Shown piece by piece: positions 16,667-25,600 of a DNA stretch of 64,000 nt. The notes under the pieces are model-generated. The model made no database searches. It was given only the letters and a program-made list of their open reading frames with translations, and was not told where the DNA came from. Location: positions 310,001 through 374,000 of the forward strand of contig NZ_JAUMKB010000002.1 of assembly GCF_030519375.1 (NCBI RefSeq). Direction: 5' to 3'. How positions within the stretch are numbered: position 1 is the stretch's first letter; each line of letters opens with the position of its first letter. The position numbers and the translations under genes were made by a program. The stretch comes from Mucilaginibacter tolerans (GTDB lineage: Bacteria; Bacteroidota; Bacteroidia; Sphingobacteriales; Sphingobacteriaceae).

Positions 16667-18042
16667 TCCTGTGCGATTACAACCGGGGCGTTAAACTCGT
16701 GTTTCTTACTGATTACCTGGAAACGGATAAACGGTAGTAGAGACGAGGTCAGCAATCCCAGAACTAAACCATACCACACACCTGATACGCCCATATGAAA
16801 TTTGATACCCAGCAGATAGCCCACCGGTAAACCCAACACCCAATAGGCAATAAAAGTGATAAATGTCGGCACGTTCACGTCACCCATACCACGCAATACG
16901 CCAAGGCCAACAACCTGTGTTCCGTCAAATAATTGGAAGAAAGCTGCAATTATAAGCAACTGTGCTGCAATAACTATCACACTTTTATCTGAAGTATATA
17001 TCCACGGCAGCAGATGGTTTCCAAATGTAAAGACCAATGCCGCTATCGCCATAAAGACAATCGCAATATGGTAACTGGATATAGCAGACAGCCTTAGTTC
17101 CTGATGTTTTCTAGCCCCGAAAAAATTACCTGACTTGATCGCCGCCGCTGCAGAGATACCGCTTGCGCCCATGTAGGTTAACGAAGCCAGACTTATTGCA
17201 ATCTGATGAGCCGCCTGCGCAACCGGACTTATCGTCCCGATCATAATTGCGGCGCCGCTAAATGCACTAACCTCAAAAATATATTGCATAGCAACCGGTC
17301 CGCCGATTTTCAGTATTTTGCTGCTGCGCAATCGGTCAATGTTTTTAAAAGCAAAATTGACCAGGTATTTCCTAAAATGTTTTGACCGGAATACATAAAA
17401 ACCCATGACAATAGCCATTGTACAACGGTCAATCAGCGTGCTGTAACCTACGCCACGAATGCCCATCGGTTTGATACCGAACATACCTTTTACGAAAATA
17501 ATACCAAGGCAAACATTCAATATATTACCCCAGATGGAGATCAGCATCGCTTGTTTGGTAAATCCCAAGCCTTCGGCGAACTGTTTAAAGGTATTAAATA
17601 CCAGGAGTGGGATAAGTGATATGCCCAGTAAAAACAAATAAGGCTTAGCCTGCTCAACTACTGCCAGAGTTTGGTCAAGATGCCCAATCAGGTGCATTGT
17701 GCCAAAGCTTATCGATACAAACAGCAAAATGCCTGTAATGACATTAATGAGCAAGCTATTGGACAGTAATTGTCCGCACTCATTAAACTCACTCCGTCCG
17801 TTGTGTTGTGCTATTAATGGCGTTATCCCATAGGAAATTCCTATTCCAATTACCATTGCAATCCCAAAAATGCTATTTACCAGTGATACAGCAGCGAGAG
17901 GAATAGTTCCTGCAAAATGCCCAACAATGATACTATCGGCCATTTGTACAAGCGGATGGCCAAGTTGTGATATCATCACAGGAATGGCCAAACGAAGGCT
18001 ATCCTTGTAAAAGGGCTTGTATTTCTGGTAAAGGTTTTTCAT
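16663..18042 (-). CDS. MATE-family efflux transporter
   Basis: 459 residues with about twelve membrane segments in two halves. The N-terminal LAIPVMISQLGHPLVQMADSI and ADSIIVGHFAG, and the later GISAAAAIKSGNFFGA with FDGTQVVGLGVLRGMGD, match MATE (NorM-like) cation-coupled multidrug exporters. It sits in the inner membrane. The gene has no close upstream partner on its strand; a 44-base gap separates it from the AlbA-domain gene. The substrate is unknown. Confidence 0.92.
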   Translation of the reverse strand: MKNLYQKYKPFYKDSLRLAIPVMISQLGHPLVQMADSIIVGHFAGTIPLAAVSLVNSIFGIAMVIGIGISYGITPLIAQHNGRSEFNECGQLLSNSLLINVITGILLFVSISFGTMHLIGHLDQTLAVVEQAKPYLFLLGISLIPLLVFNTFKQFAEGLGFTKQAMLISIWGNILNVCLGIIFVKGMFGIKPMGIRGVGYSTLIDRCTMAIVMGFYVFRSKHFRKYLVNFAFKNIDRLRSSKILKIGGPVAMQYIFEVSAFSGAAIMIGTISPVAQAAHQIAISLASLTYMGASGISAAAAIKSGNFFGARKHQELRLSAISSYHIAIVFMAIAALVFTFGNHLLPWIYTSDKSVIVIAAQLLIIAAFFQLFDGTQVVGLGVLRGMGDVNVPTFITFIAYWVLGLPVGYLLGIKFHMGVSGVWYGLVLGLLTSSLLPFIRFQVISKKHEFNAPVVIAQD

Positions 18043-18086
18043 TATAATTAGTTGCGGGGCAGCAAATCTAATAAATTATAGCTTGT

Positions 18087-18710
18087 TCAGGCGGCGGTGT
18101 AATATTCTTCTTTTTCCGTAGTATGTACACGTATCACCCCTGAAAGCACCATATTAACCAATATACGCTGCGCATTGCGCCGGGTTAATTTAAGCAAATT
18201 GCAATACTCTTTTACGTTAATGCGTTCCTGCTTGTCAAGATACTCCAGCAAGGCTTTCTCGTTGGCTGAGTATTCAATCAAAACGCCATTATCGTCAGCC
18301 GAACGCTTCAATACATCAACCACAATTTTGCTGGCTAATACACTCTTATCTTTTACACGCACATATACCCACCATTTTCCATCTTCGGCAAGAGCATAAT
18401 GAGGCTTACTATCGCTTTCTTTTATTTCGACAACCAGCACCAGTTTATCATCCAGATAAACCTCTTCAAAAACCGGTTCTAAGGCAGGTCGGGCAAAAAA
18501 CTGCGCAGCCTTAGTGATCATATACCGTTCCTCATCTTCAGATTTTACTCCTTTTATAGTGCCATCATCAGCAACACCAATGAGCAAGCGCCCGCCTTTG
18601 TTGTTGGCAAACGAAACCATGGTGCGCGCTATTTTCTCGCAACTGGTAATGGTCTTTTTAAAATCAAGTGTTACACCTTCGCCTTCAAAAATCAGCTTTT
18701 TGATATTCAT
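18087..18710 (-). CDS. AlbA_2 (Schlafen-type) domain protein, putative transcriptional regulator
   Basis: About 207 residues. The N-terminal half (about 10-130) is an AlbA_2 domain: EGEGVTLDFKKTI, TMVSFANNKGGRLLIGVADDG and the following IKGVKSEDEE. The C-terminal 60 residues look like a winged helix (YCNLLKLTRRNAQRILVNMV). The start at 18710 has a strong GGAGGAG five bases upstream and overlaps the acetyltransferase stop (ATGA); a longer frame to 18761 lies inside that gene and is rejected. Probably DNA- or nucleic-acid-binding. Confidence 0.85.
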   Translation of the reverse strand: MNIKKLIFEGEGVTLDFKKTITSCEKIARTMVSFANNKGGRLLIGVADDGTIKGVKSEDEERYMITKAAQFFARPALEPVFEEVYLDDKLVLVVEIKESDSKPHYALAEDGKWWVYVRVKDKSVLASKIVVDVLKRSADDNGVLIEYSANEKALLEYLDKQERINVKEYCNLLKLTRRNAQRILVNMVLSGVIRVHTTEKEEYYTAA

Positions 18711-19180
18711 TTTTCTCCTCCTTGATCGGTTTTCTGATAAGGTGCATAAATTTCCATCCATCTGCTGGGATTACTAAGCTCAGTAAAACCGAACTGCTTA
18801 TATAACCCATGCGCGTCTAGTGTCGCAAGCGACCAACGCCTCAGTCCCTGAAACTCCGGGTATTGTTTAATGGTTTGCATTAACCATTTCGAGAGCCCTA
18901 AACGCCTGTATTCCGGAAGGATAAATACGTCACAAAGATACGCAAAAGTGGCCATATCTGTTATTACACGCGTAAAGCCAGCTTGTTTGCCATTGTGATA
19001 AACTCCAAAACAAATGGAATTATCGATGGCTCTTTTCATCCGCTCACGCTGTATACCCTGAGCCCAATAAGAATCATTATTGAGATAGTTATATACCGTC
19101 TCAAAATCAATCAGGCTTTTATCAGTTGAAATGATAAATCCTTTTTGCGCAAATACTTCGTCGTTCATTATTATTTTCAT
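18707..19180 (-). CDS. GNAT-family N-acetyltransferase
   Basis: 157 residues. The acetyl-CoA-binding stretch is visible as YLCDVFILPEYRRLGLSKWL (motif A, R/Q-x-x-G-x-G/A type) followed by the later LATLDAHGLYKQFGF. The substrate is unknown. It lies in a three-gene minus-strand run, DUF4442, acetyltransferase, AlbA-domain protein, with short start/stop overlaps on both sides, so the three are likely translated together. Confidence 0.88.
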   Translation of the reverse strand: MKIIMNDEVFAQKGFIISTDKSLIDFETVYNYLNNDSYWAQGIQRERMKRAIDNSICFGVYHNGKQAGFTRVITDMATFAYLCDVFILPEYRRLGLSKWLMQTIKQYPEFQGLRRWSLATLDAHGLYKQFGFTELSNPSRWMEIYAPYQKTDQGGEK

Positions 19181-19668
19181 CAGATAGCAACGGTATCTTG
19201 GGTTTCAGTTAAAATCAGGTTACGGATATATATTTCGCTTGACACGGCCACGCACAGTTCGCCTTCTTTGTTATACATTTCAATGGGATAAGCTTTTACA
19301 TGCTTGCCATTGGTGTTTAATACATCCTCGACCTCAGTTATATCTTCTTCGGTAATATTGATATCGAAAAACAGGTCGGTCCGGCCGGGCTTCAAATAGT
19401 TAATTTGAGCCGACTTTAGCCATACCCGTACATGGTAACCTTTGTGCTTTAATATTTGATGAAAAAGCAAAGGATAAAACGGATCTGCCGCCGCGAAAAT
19501 AGTCCCCCCGAATATGGAATGGTTATAATTATTATTGATCAGGCTTTTGTTCACTTTCACCCTCACGCCACGGAAGTTTCTTGCAAACCTGATCACCCAA
19601 ATGCGTTGAAAAAGGAGAGGGGGGTAAAAACGAAGTGCCCACTTCAAAACATTCTCAGATACCAGCAT
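19180..19668 (-). CDS. DUF4442 hot-dog-fold protein (thioesterase-like)
   Basis: 162 residues. The pieces RFYPPLLFQRIWVIRFA, SLINNNYNHSIFGGTIFAAADPFYPLL and the central VRVWLKSAQINYLKPGRTD fit DUF4442, a branch of the hot-dog fold related to PaaI-type acyl-CoA thioesterases. The conserved Asn and Gly-Gly in NHSIFGGT correspond to the acyl-binding helix. Substrate unknown. It is first in the three-gene run and its stop overlaps the acetyltransferase start. Confidence 0.82.
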   Translation of the reverse strand: MLVSENVLKWALRFYPPLLFQRIWVIRFARNFRGVRVKVNKSLINNNYNHSIFGGTIFAAADPFYPLLFHQILKHKGYHVRVWLKSAQINYLKPGRTDLFFDINITEEDITEVEDVLNTNGKHVKAYPIEMYNKEGELCVAVSSEIYIRNLILTETQDTVAI

Positions 19669-19743
19669 GATGGCTAAATATCCGAAATTTATGTTTAACC
19701 CCTATCTGACAATTGTAAAAAGAAATCAACATTGAATGAGTTA

Positions 19744-20436
19744 TCACCACACCAACTTGTAGCCGATGCCCCTAATGTTGATAATTTGGACATTAGGATC
19801 AGCTTCCAGTCGCTTACGCAATTTGGTGATATAAACATCTAAGCTACGGGCATTAAAAAAGTTGTCATCTCCCCAAATCGTTTTCAGTAAAGACTTTCGT
19901 GAAATCACATCCTGTTCCTGCTGGCATAAAAGCTTCAGGATATTACTTTCCCGCGAGGATAGTTGCCAGCTTTCGATGCCCTGATGAATGCTGTTTTTGT
20001 GCGGATTAAATAGAATATTGCCTATTGAAAAGCTTTCGTCCTTTTTCACTTTAGACTTCTGTAACAGCCGGTTATCACTGAGCAACACCCTTATTCTTAC
20101 AACCAGTTCTTCAACACTGAATGGTTTCTTCAAGTAATCATTGGCTCCGGATTCAAACCCGGCCACAACATCTTTAGGTTGCGACCGGGCGGTTATGAAA
20201 AGGATAGGCGTGGTCTTGTCGTTAAGACGAATATATTTAGCTACTTCAAACCCGTCCATTTTAGGCATCATAACGTCCAATGCCAGGATATCAGGTTTGC
20301 ATTCTACATATTTTTGCCAGGCCTGCTCGCCATTTGAACACAGTATCACTTCAAAATTTTCATGCTCCAGGCTTTCGCGCACAATATGCGCCAGGGCAAG
20401 TTCGTCTTCGGCTAAAAGTATCCGTATTTTATTCAT
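19744..20436 (-). CDS. Response regulator, OmpR/PhoB family
   Basis: 230 residues. The receiver domain (1-120) has the acidic pair E10-D11, phospho-acceptor D54 (ALDVMMPKMDG) and Lys in LKKPFSVEEL. The C-terminal half is a winged-helix output domain (SSRESNILKLL, then RSLDVYITKLRKRLE and INIRGIGYKLVW). It acts as a DNA-binding transcription factor. It overlaps the upstream histidine kinase gene by four bases, so the two form a cognate pair. No regulated target can be named. Confidence 0.95.
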   Translation of the reverse strand: MNKIRILLAEDELALAHIVRESLEHENFEVILCSNGEQAWQKYVECKPDILALDVMMPKMDGFEVAKYIRLNDKTTPILFITARSQPKDVVAGFESGANDYLKKPFSVEELVVRIRVLLSDNRLLQKSKVKKDESFSIGNILFNPHKNSIHQGIESWQLSSRESNILKLLCQQEQDVISRKSLLKTIWGDDNFFNARSLDVYITKLRKRLEADPNVQIINIRGIGYKLVW

Positions 20437-22055
20437 TGATTATAAGGGATAGATATAATGAACTCGCTGCCAATATTGGGTTCGCTCTCAGCCATAACGC
20501 TGCCACCATGTGCCTCTACGACATATTTCACATAACTTAGCCCAAGTCCCGTTCCTTTCACATTATGCACATTGCCGGTGGGTACGCGATGAAATTTATT
20601 GAACACCTGACTGATATGCGATGCTGGTATACCAATACCATTATCTTTAACCGAAAGTAAGGCATTGTCGCCAACTTTGTAGCACGTTATGATGATTAAC
20701 ACCTGCTCATTGGAATATTTTATGGCATTATCTAACAAGTTTACCATGATATTCCTGAAATGAAGTTTATCAGCTATGATCGTTTTTATATCGCCCTTGT
20801 TCTCATAATAAATGGTTACCGGTTTGTTGGCCTTTAGCTTTTCGGTTTCTATCACATCATTTATCAGCTCATCTATATTTATCTCTTCTTTAACAAGCTT
20901 TACTTCATCATTGCCGAATGCCGCTACATTTAAAACCCGGCTTACAATATCATTTAACCGTGTAAGCTCATTCCTGGAGGTCTGCAAGTAACGCTGTGTT
21001 TTTTCAGGATCGTTTAGTGCATTATATTTCTGCAGACCTTCAATAGCGACAGTCATGGTGGCAATTGGGGTCTTCAGTTCATGGGTCATGTTGTTGATGA
21101 AGTCATCCTTCAGTTCGCTCAATTTCTTCTGCTGAATGATCGTTTTGAAGATATACCAAAAGCAAAATACGGTCAACACAACAAGAAGTACCGACATTAA
21201 CAATGTAATCAACATGCCTTTCAAGATGGCATTTTGTGGGTTTCTGATCACAGCCCTCACAAAGAACTCTGGGCCAACTATATTTACAAACATCCTGAAA
21301 CCATGATATTTATAGTGATACTCCGTAGTTTCACTATAATGTGAATTTAGCTTTGCCGGTGCCGTGGCTGAAGTTGAAATTATCAGATTAAATGGCGCCC
21401 GGATATGCAGTCTATTTAATTCAGTCTTTAGATATTTCACTATTTTGATGCTATCAGTCTCACGAAAATCTTTTCTAAGTGCATAAACGGTATTAATTAA
21501 TGCCGGATCAAACTTCATAATGCGATCTTCAGGTATATCCATTTCGCTTTTGTCATGACTGATCGTTGAGCCAAGTATGCCATGGGAACTGATGTCATAA
21601 ATACTAAACCCCTGAAGAATATTGTGCATCAGCACCGGGTTATTGAAAGCAGCTTCAGCAATTAGTTCTCTTAAATTAGCTTTGTGATCTATCTTTTTCC
21701 TATAAATCCCTAATTGAGAAAAGGGTATAAGGCTATTGTCCTTCGTCTGCCAAAACAAATTTGATATTGAATCAATGTACAAATATTTTAGGTTATGATC
21801 GGCCGTTTCGGTTATAGTGTCGAGTTTCAAACGGGTTTCGGGAGGGGAGAGGCGCCGTGCGATAACCGTGCGCAGTGAATCCAAATATTCCTTTTTACAA
21901 TCGTTTATGGCGCGCTGCAAAGCCACGTCAATATTGCTGTCAAATTTTTCCTTGTTTACTGCATAAGCATTTAAAGCCCAATATATCTGGAAAGCTATTA
22001 TACCAAACAGCGATAAAGTGATCAGTAAAAAAATAATATTGAGCTTTCTGCGCAT
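20433..22055 (-). CDS. Sensor histidine kinase
   Basis: 540 residues. The first membrane segment is at about 7-28, followed by a roughly 250-residue periplasmic sensor region with no family I recognise, then a second membrane segment near 280-305. The H-box NNMTHELKTPIATM holds the phospho-His near residue 325, and the HATPase region has the N-box (NIMVNLLDNAIKYS), DNGIGIP and GTGLGLSYVKYVVEAHGG. It works with the overlapping response regulator. The signal sensed is unknown. Confidence 0.93.
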   Translation of the reverse strand: MRRKLNIIFLLITLSLFGIIAFQIYWALNAYAVNKEKFDSNIDVALQRAINDCKKEYLDSLRTVIARRLSPPETRLKLDTITETADHNLKYLYIDSISNLFWQTKDNSLIPFSQLGIYRKKIDHKANLRELIAEAAFNNPVLMHNILQGFSIYDISSHGILGSTISHDKSEMDIPEDRIMKFDPALINTVYALRKDFRETDSIKIVKYLKTELNRLHIRAPFNLIISTSATAPAKLNSHYSETTEYHYKYHGFRMFVNIVGPEFFVRAVIRNPQNAILKGMLITLLMSVLLVVLTVFCFWYIFKTIIQQKKLSELKDDFINNMTHELKTPIATMTVAIEGLQKYNALNDPEKTQRYLQTSRNELTRLNDIVSRVLNVAAFGNDEVKLVKEEINIDELINDVIETEKLKANKPVTIYYENKGDIKTIIADKLHFRNIMVNLLDNAIKYSNEQVLIIITCYKVGDNALLSVKDNGIGIPASHISQVFNKFHRVPTGNVHNVKGTGLGLSYVKYVVEAHGGSVMAESEPNIGSEFIISIPYNQ

Positions 22056-22196
22056 CGGTCGGTTTGAATAATACTCTAATATATAACGAGCAATCCAAAC
22101 AAGATCGATCTGTTAACATACGTTAACATAAAGGAGGAAAAGAATATAAAAATCACGCCATTTCGGCGAGTTACGACAACGGTGTATGTTTTTTGA

Positions 22197-22991
22197 TTAA
22201 AGTATCCCTTTAACAACACCACCATCGGCTCTTAAAGCGGCGCCGTTGGTAGCTGACGACAAAGGACTGGCGATATAAGCTACCATATTGGCAACTTCAT
22301 CGGTACTGGTAAAACGCTGCAATAACGAAGTTGGCCGCACGGATTGGAAAAAGTCTTTTTCAATGTCCTGGATGCTTTTATTTTGATCTTTAGCCAGTTT
22401 TTCGATAAAATCACCAGCACCTTCCGAAAAAGTTGGACCCGGTAAAACAGTATTCACAGTAACGCCCGTACCTTTGGTTAACTCGGCTAATCCACGGGAA
22501 ACGGCTATCTGGGCCGTTTTGGTCATTCCGTAATGGATCATTTCATCAGGTATTTGTATAGCAGATTCACTGGAGATGAAAATGATTCGTCCCCAATTTT
22601 TGGTGATCATTTTGTCAAAATAAGCCCGGGCCAGACGCACACCGCTTAATACATTCACTTCAAAAAACTTCATCCAATCGCCGTCCGTAATGTCCCTGAA
22701 TGCTTTTGGCTCAAATATGCCAACATTGTTTACCAGGATATCAACTTCTGGCAGCTGCTCAATTAAATTTTCTATATCCGTGCTGTTTGAAAAATCGGCA
22801 ATCAATCCATAGATATTCTCATTACCGGTTTCTTCTTTCAGTTTTTTTATGGCCGATTCAACGCGTTCACTGGTACGGCCGTTTACATAAACCTGTGCGT
22901 TTTCTTTTGCTAATTGTTTAGCTATCGCATAACCGATCCCGGCCGTTGACCCGGTAACCAGGGCTTTTTTGTTTTTCAATTGCAGATCCAT
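22197..22991 (-). CDS. Short-chain dehydrogenase/reductase
   Basis: 264 residues from the ATG at 22991. The Rossmann motif TGSTAGIGYAIA is near the N-terminus, NNVG follows at the expected spacing, and the catalytic Ser (FISSES) precedes Y-G-M-T-K. It is a classical SDR with probable NADP preference, since an Asn-Gly-Arg follows the second strand. The longer frame to 23030 adds 13 residues without family match. The substrate is unknown. It is monocistronic here. Confidence 0.9.
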   Translation of the reverse strand: MDLQLKNKKALVTGSTAGIGYAIAKQLAKENAQVYVNGRTSERVESAIKKLKEETGNENIYGLIADFSNSTDIENLIEQLPEVDILVNNVGIFEPKAFRDITDGDWMKFFEVNVLSGVRLARAYFDKMITKNWGRIIFISSESAIQIPDEMIHYGMTKTAQIAVSRGLAELTKGTGVTVNTVLPGPTFSEGAGDFIEKLAKDQNKSIQDIEKDFFQSVRPTSLLQRFTSTDEVANMVAYIASPLSSATNGAALRADGGVVKGIL

Positions 22992-23126
22992 AGTGTCTTT
23001 CGTTTTTGGTAAATGCGAATCTACAGGCAATTGCTATTGTATGTAACATTTAATGATAAATATTAAATCGATTTGACAATTAATATATTTTCTCATAATT
23101 AATATTATGTTAAGTAATATCAAGAT

Positions 23127-23159
23127 TTTAAAGGCCTGCTTATTTTGCAGGCCTTTAAA
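23127..23159. terminator. Strong hairpin between gyrA-TPR unit and the SDR gene
   Basis: A perfect inverted repeat, TTTAAAGGCCTGC, 7-base loop, GCAGGCCTTTAAA. It lies 17 bases past the stop of the last TPR gene on minus. The T tract is short on either side, but the A/T-rich ends of the stem serve the same purpose. Probably terminates the gyrA operon. Confidence 0.7.
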
Positions 23160-23176
23160 TGATCTCCCCCTATCGA

Positions 23177-24475
23177 CTATTTTTTGGGCAAAGCATCTAT
23201 TTTCTTTTGAGTCTCATTAGCGTTAGTGTTATCCTGAATTCCCAGATAATACGATTTCAGGTTGGTTAATGCGTCCGGAGATTGCGGATTCAATTCAACT
23301 GCTTTCAATAAATATGGTTTTGCCAGGTTGAACTGATCGACAGCTTTCTTCATAGCTGCATCATAGGATTTCTGATCGTTCAGAAAACGGGCTGCATTGT
23401 ACATATCAATAGCCGGAGCCATAATTACATAACCCAGGTTTAATATAGCTTCAAAATAATTAGGGTCTAAAGCTACAGCCTTTTTGTATTGCTCGGCAGC
23501 TTTTGCAAAGTCGTCTGCCCGGGTTTGCCCCAGTTTAGCTATTTGCGGATTAGGCGTAAATTTAGTCCCTGGTTTAGCCTTGCTTTCAGCGGCTTTATCA
23601 GCTTTCTGCAATTTGGCCATTTCTTTTTGTACGCTTTCAGCTATTTGCGAATACGTGATCCCCGCATAATAATACAGTTTTTTGTTATTGGGGTCTGCTT
23701 TAATAGCCGTTTCAATTTTTGCTATCAGGTCACCTTGCTGGCCAGCCTGAAGACTTGTTTCAATCTCAGCTTTACGCAGATCAGCATTATTTGGATATTT
23801 GGATGCAGCTTCACTTGCAATCTTCACCGCATTAGCAGTATCCTTATTTAACATATACAGCACTGGCATATCCATATATATCTTTTCTTTATCCTTATAA
23901 TTGGTAGCTAATAGCTTGTTATAATTTTCTAAAGCACCAGGATAGTTTTTTGCATTAGCAGCCGAAACACCCGCATAAAGCATTGAGGTCGTATCACCAG
24001 GTAATATCTTTTGCATAGCTATAAAAGCATTATAAGCCTCTTCAAATTTTTTGTCCTGGTAAGCCTTTACACCTTTGTCCAATTCTATTTGCGCCAATTC
24101 CCTGCTAGCATGATCAATCAAGTTCTTGTACTCATTTTTTGTGTCTGTTTCCTTTGCCTTTGCAATAGCTTCTTCGGCGGTGGCTCTTTCGGTAGCAGCT
24201 GTAGCAGCATCAGCCTCATGAGAAGTTAAAGAAGCATAAATAGCTGCTTTTAATGCATAAGTTTGAGGCAAAGTAGCTGTTTTGGCATTACTTGAGGCCT
24301 TGTCAATGGAAGTTTTAGCACTGGTTAATGATGGCTTTGCAAGTGCAAAGTTTGCGTTAGCAATTCCGTCATATTTCTCATACTCAGACTGAGCATTACT
24401 CAACTCACCTTTCTGAGCAAATGCACTTATGGTGATTAGCCCTAAAAGGCCGGTCAATAAGAATTTGATTTTCAT
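23177..24475 (-). CDS. Periplasmic TPR-repeat protein
   Basis: 432 residues with a signal peptide (about 1-20, ending SAFAQ). After an Ala/Glu/Lys-rich region, tetratricopeptide units run through the protein: YNAFIAMQKILPGD, AAKNYPGALENYNKLL-type helices and, at the C-terminus, AVALDPNYFEAILNLGYV and VELNPQSPDALTNLKSYY. It is likely periplasmic and a protein-binding scaffold. It follows a second TPR gene by three bases, downstream of gyrA. Confidence 0.88.
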   Translation of the reverse strand: MKIKFLLTGLLGLITISAFAQKGELSNAQSEYEKYDGIANANFALAKPSLTSAKTSIDKASSNAKTATLPQTYALKAAIYASLTSHEADAATAATERATAEEAIAKAKETDTKNEYKNLIDHASRELAQIELDKGVKAYQDKKFEEAYNAFIAMQKILPGDTTSMLYAGVSAANAKNYPGALENYNKLLATNYKDKEKIYMDMPVLYMLNKDTANAVKIASEAASKYPNNADLRKAEIETSLQAGQQGDLIAKIETAIKADPNNKKLYYYAGITYSQIAESVQKEMAKLQKADKAAESKAKPGTKFTPNPQIAKLGQTRADDFAKAAEQYKKAVALDPNYFEAILNLGYVIMAPAIDMYNAARFLNDQKSYDAAMKKAVDQFNLAKPYLLKAVELNPQSPDALTNLKSYYLGIQDNTNANETQKKIDALPKK

Positions 24476-24478
24476 GTG

Positions 24479-25597
24479 TTATTGATTGGTTACTAATTTA
24501 AGTTTTTCGCTTACTTTATCTAATTGATCCTGGTTACCTGTTTTTTCATATACCATTTGCAGCAATTGCAGGCTTTTAACATCATTGGGGTTTATTTCTG
24601 CAGCTTTTTCAAGCCACTGGCCTGCTCTTGCAATATCTTTTGCGCCGTCGTCGCCGTGTTTTAAGATCCCTGATTTAAAATACAGAACACCAAGGCTATA
24701 CACTGGTTCATATAAAGAACCATTCAACTCAATAGCATGTAAATATAGTGATTCTGCCTTATCAAATTTATTCAAATGATCATAGCAGTTCGCACTTATA
24801 AAAACCACCTCTTCGTTATTGGGATTTTCGTCCAGCAATTTCGGTAGCAAAGGCTCTAACGCATGATAATCACGCTTATTATTATAGATATTGGCTTCAT
24901 CAAGAAGCAAAAACTTATCATCGGGTACATGTTTCCTCCCCTTTTGCAGAATCTGCAAGGCTTTGGAAGTGTCCCCTATTGCTTTAAAAGTATTTGATGC
25001 GGCCTCAATATATTCGGCTTTTGTACTATCCGTCTTCAGAAGATCGGTATAGTATTTTCCAGCATCTAATAAATTTCCCAGCCTATTATTAGCATAAGCA
25101 ATATATGCATTCAGATTTTTGAACTCGGGTGCATATTTCTTCGCTTTTTGGAAGGTTGCGATGGCATTGTTAAAATCCGACATCCGCATATAGTCAAAAC
25201 CCTTGCGCAAATAAACATTGGCTATACAGTTTCGGCAATAATCAAGTTCGGGCTGGTACTTGTAGCTCTTTTTGTTAGCTAACAGCTTATCCAGGTGACG
25301 ACGCGTCTGATCAAAGAAATTTGACGGCTGTTTGGTCTTGTTAGTTGAATCGATATAAACAATGCTCGAATAAACAACCGCCTTATACATATTTTTTTGC
25401 AGGTCAACCGAGTCAGAATGAGTTTTAATCAAACTGTCAACTGATTTTTTGGCGCTGGTTAAGTATTTGAGATCCTTCTTCTGCTTGTAAAAAGCCAGAT
25501 TGTTGACCACGCTTTTAAATACTTCTGTTTGCCCAAAAGTGACCGAAGCGGAAAATAACGATATAACAAGCAGTAAAATTACCTTGCGGCAAGCCAT
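24479..25597 (-). CDS. Secreted TPR-repeat protein
   Basis: 372 residues, signal peptide at about 1-22 (FSASVTFGQ). TPR helices occur from about 110 onward: YLRKGFDYMRMSDFNNAIATF, LLDAGKYYTDLLKTD, then FDKAESLYLHAIELN and a final AAEINPNDVKSLQLL. No catalytic domain is seen. It starts three bases after gyrA ends and its stop is three bases before the next TPR gene, so all three form one operon. Function unknown; presumably envelope scaffolding. Confidence 0.88.
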   Translation of the reverse strand: MACRKVILLLVISLFSASVTFGQTEVFKSVVNNLAFYKQKKDLKYLTSAKKSVDSLIKTHSDSVDLQKNMYKAVVYSSIVYIDSTNKTKQPSNFFDQTRRHLDKLLANKKSYKYQPELDYCRNCIANVYLRKGFDYMRMSDFNNAIATFQKAKKYAPEFKNLNAYIAYANNRLGNLLDAGKYYTDLLKTDSTKAEYIEAASNTFKAIGDTSKALQILQKGRKHVPDDKFLLLDEANIYNNKRDYHALEPLLPKLLDENPNNEEVVFISANCYDHLNKFDKAESLYLHAIELNGSLYEPVYSLGVLYFKSGILKHGDDGAKDIARAGQWLEKAAEINPNDVKSLQLLQMVYEKTGNQDQLDKVSEKLKLVTNQ

Positions 25598-25600
25598 ATT

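Noticed and set aside
18087..19668. AlbA_2 protein, acetyltransferase and DUF4442 as a defence or toxin-antitoxin cassette
   Set aside because: AlbA_2 domains do occur near defence genes, but no effector, nuclease or toxin is present and the genes look like metabolic or regulatory ones.
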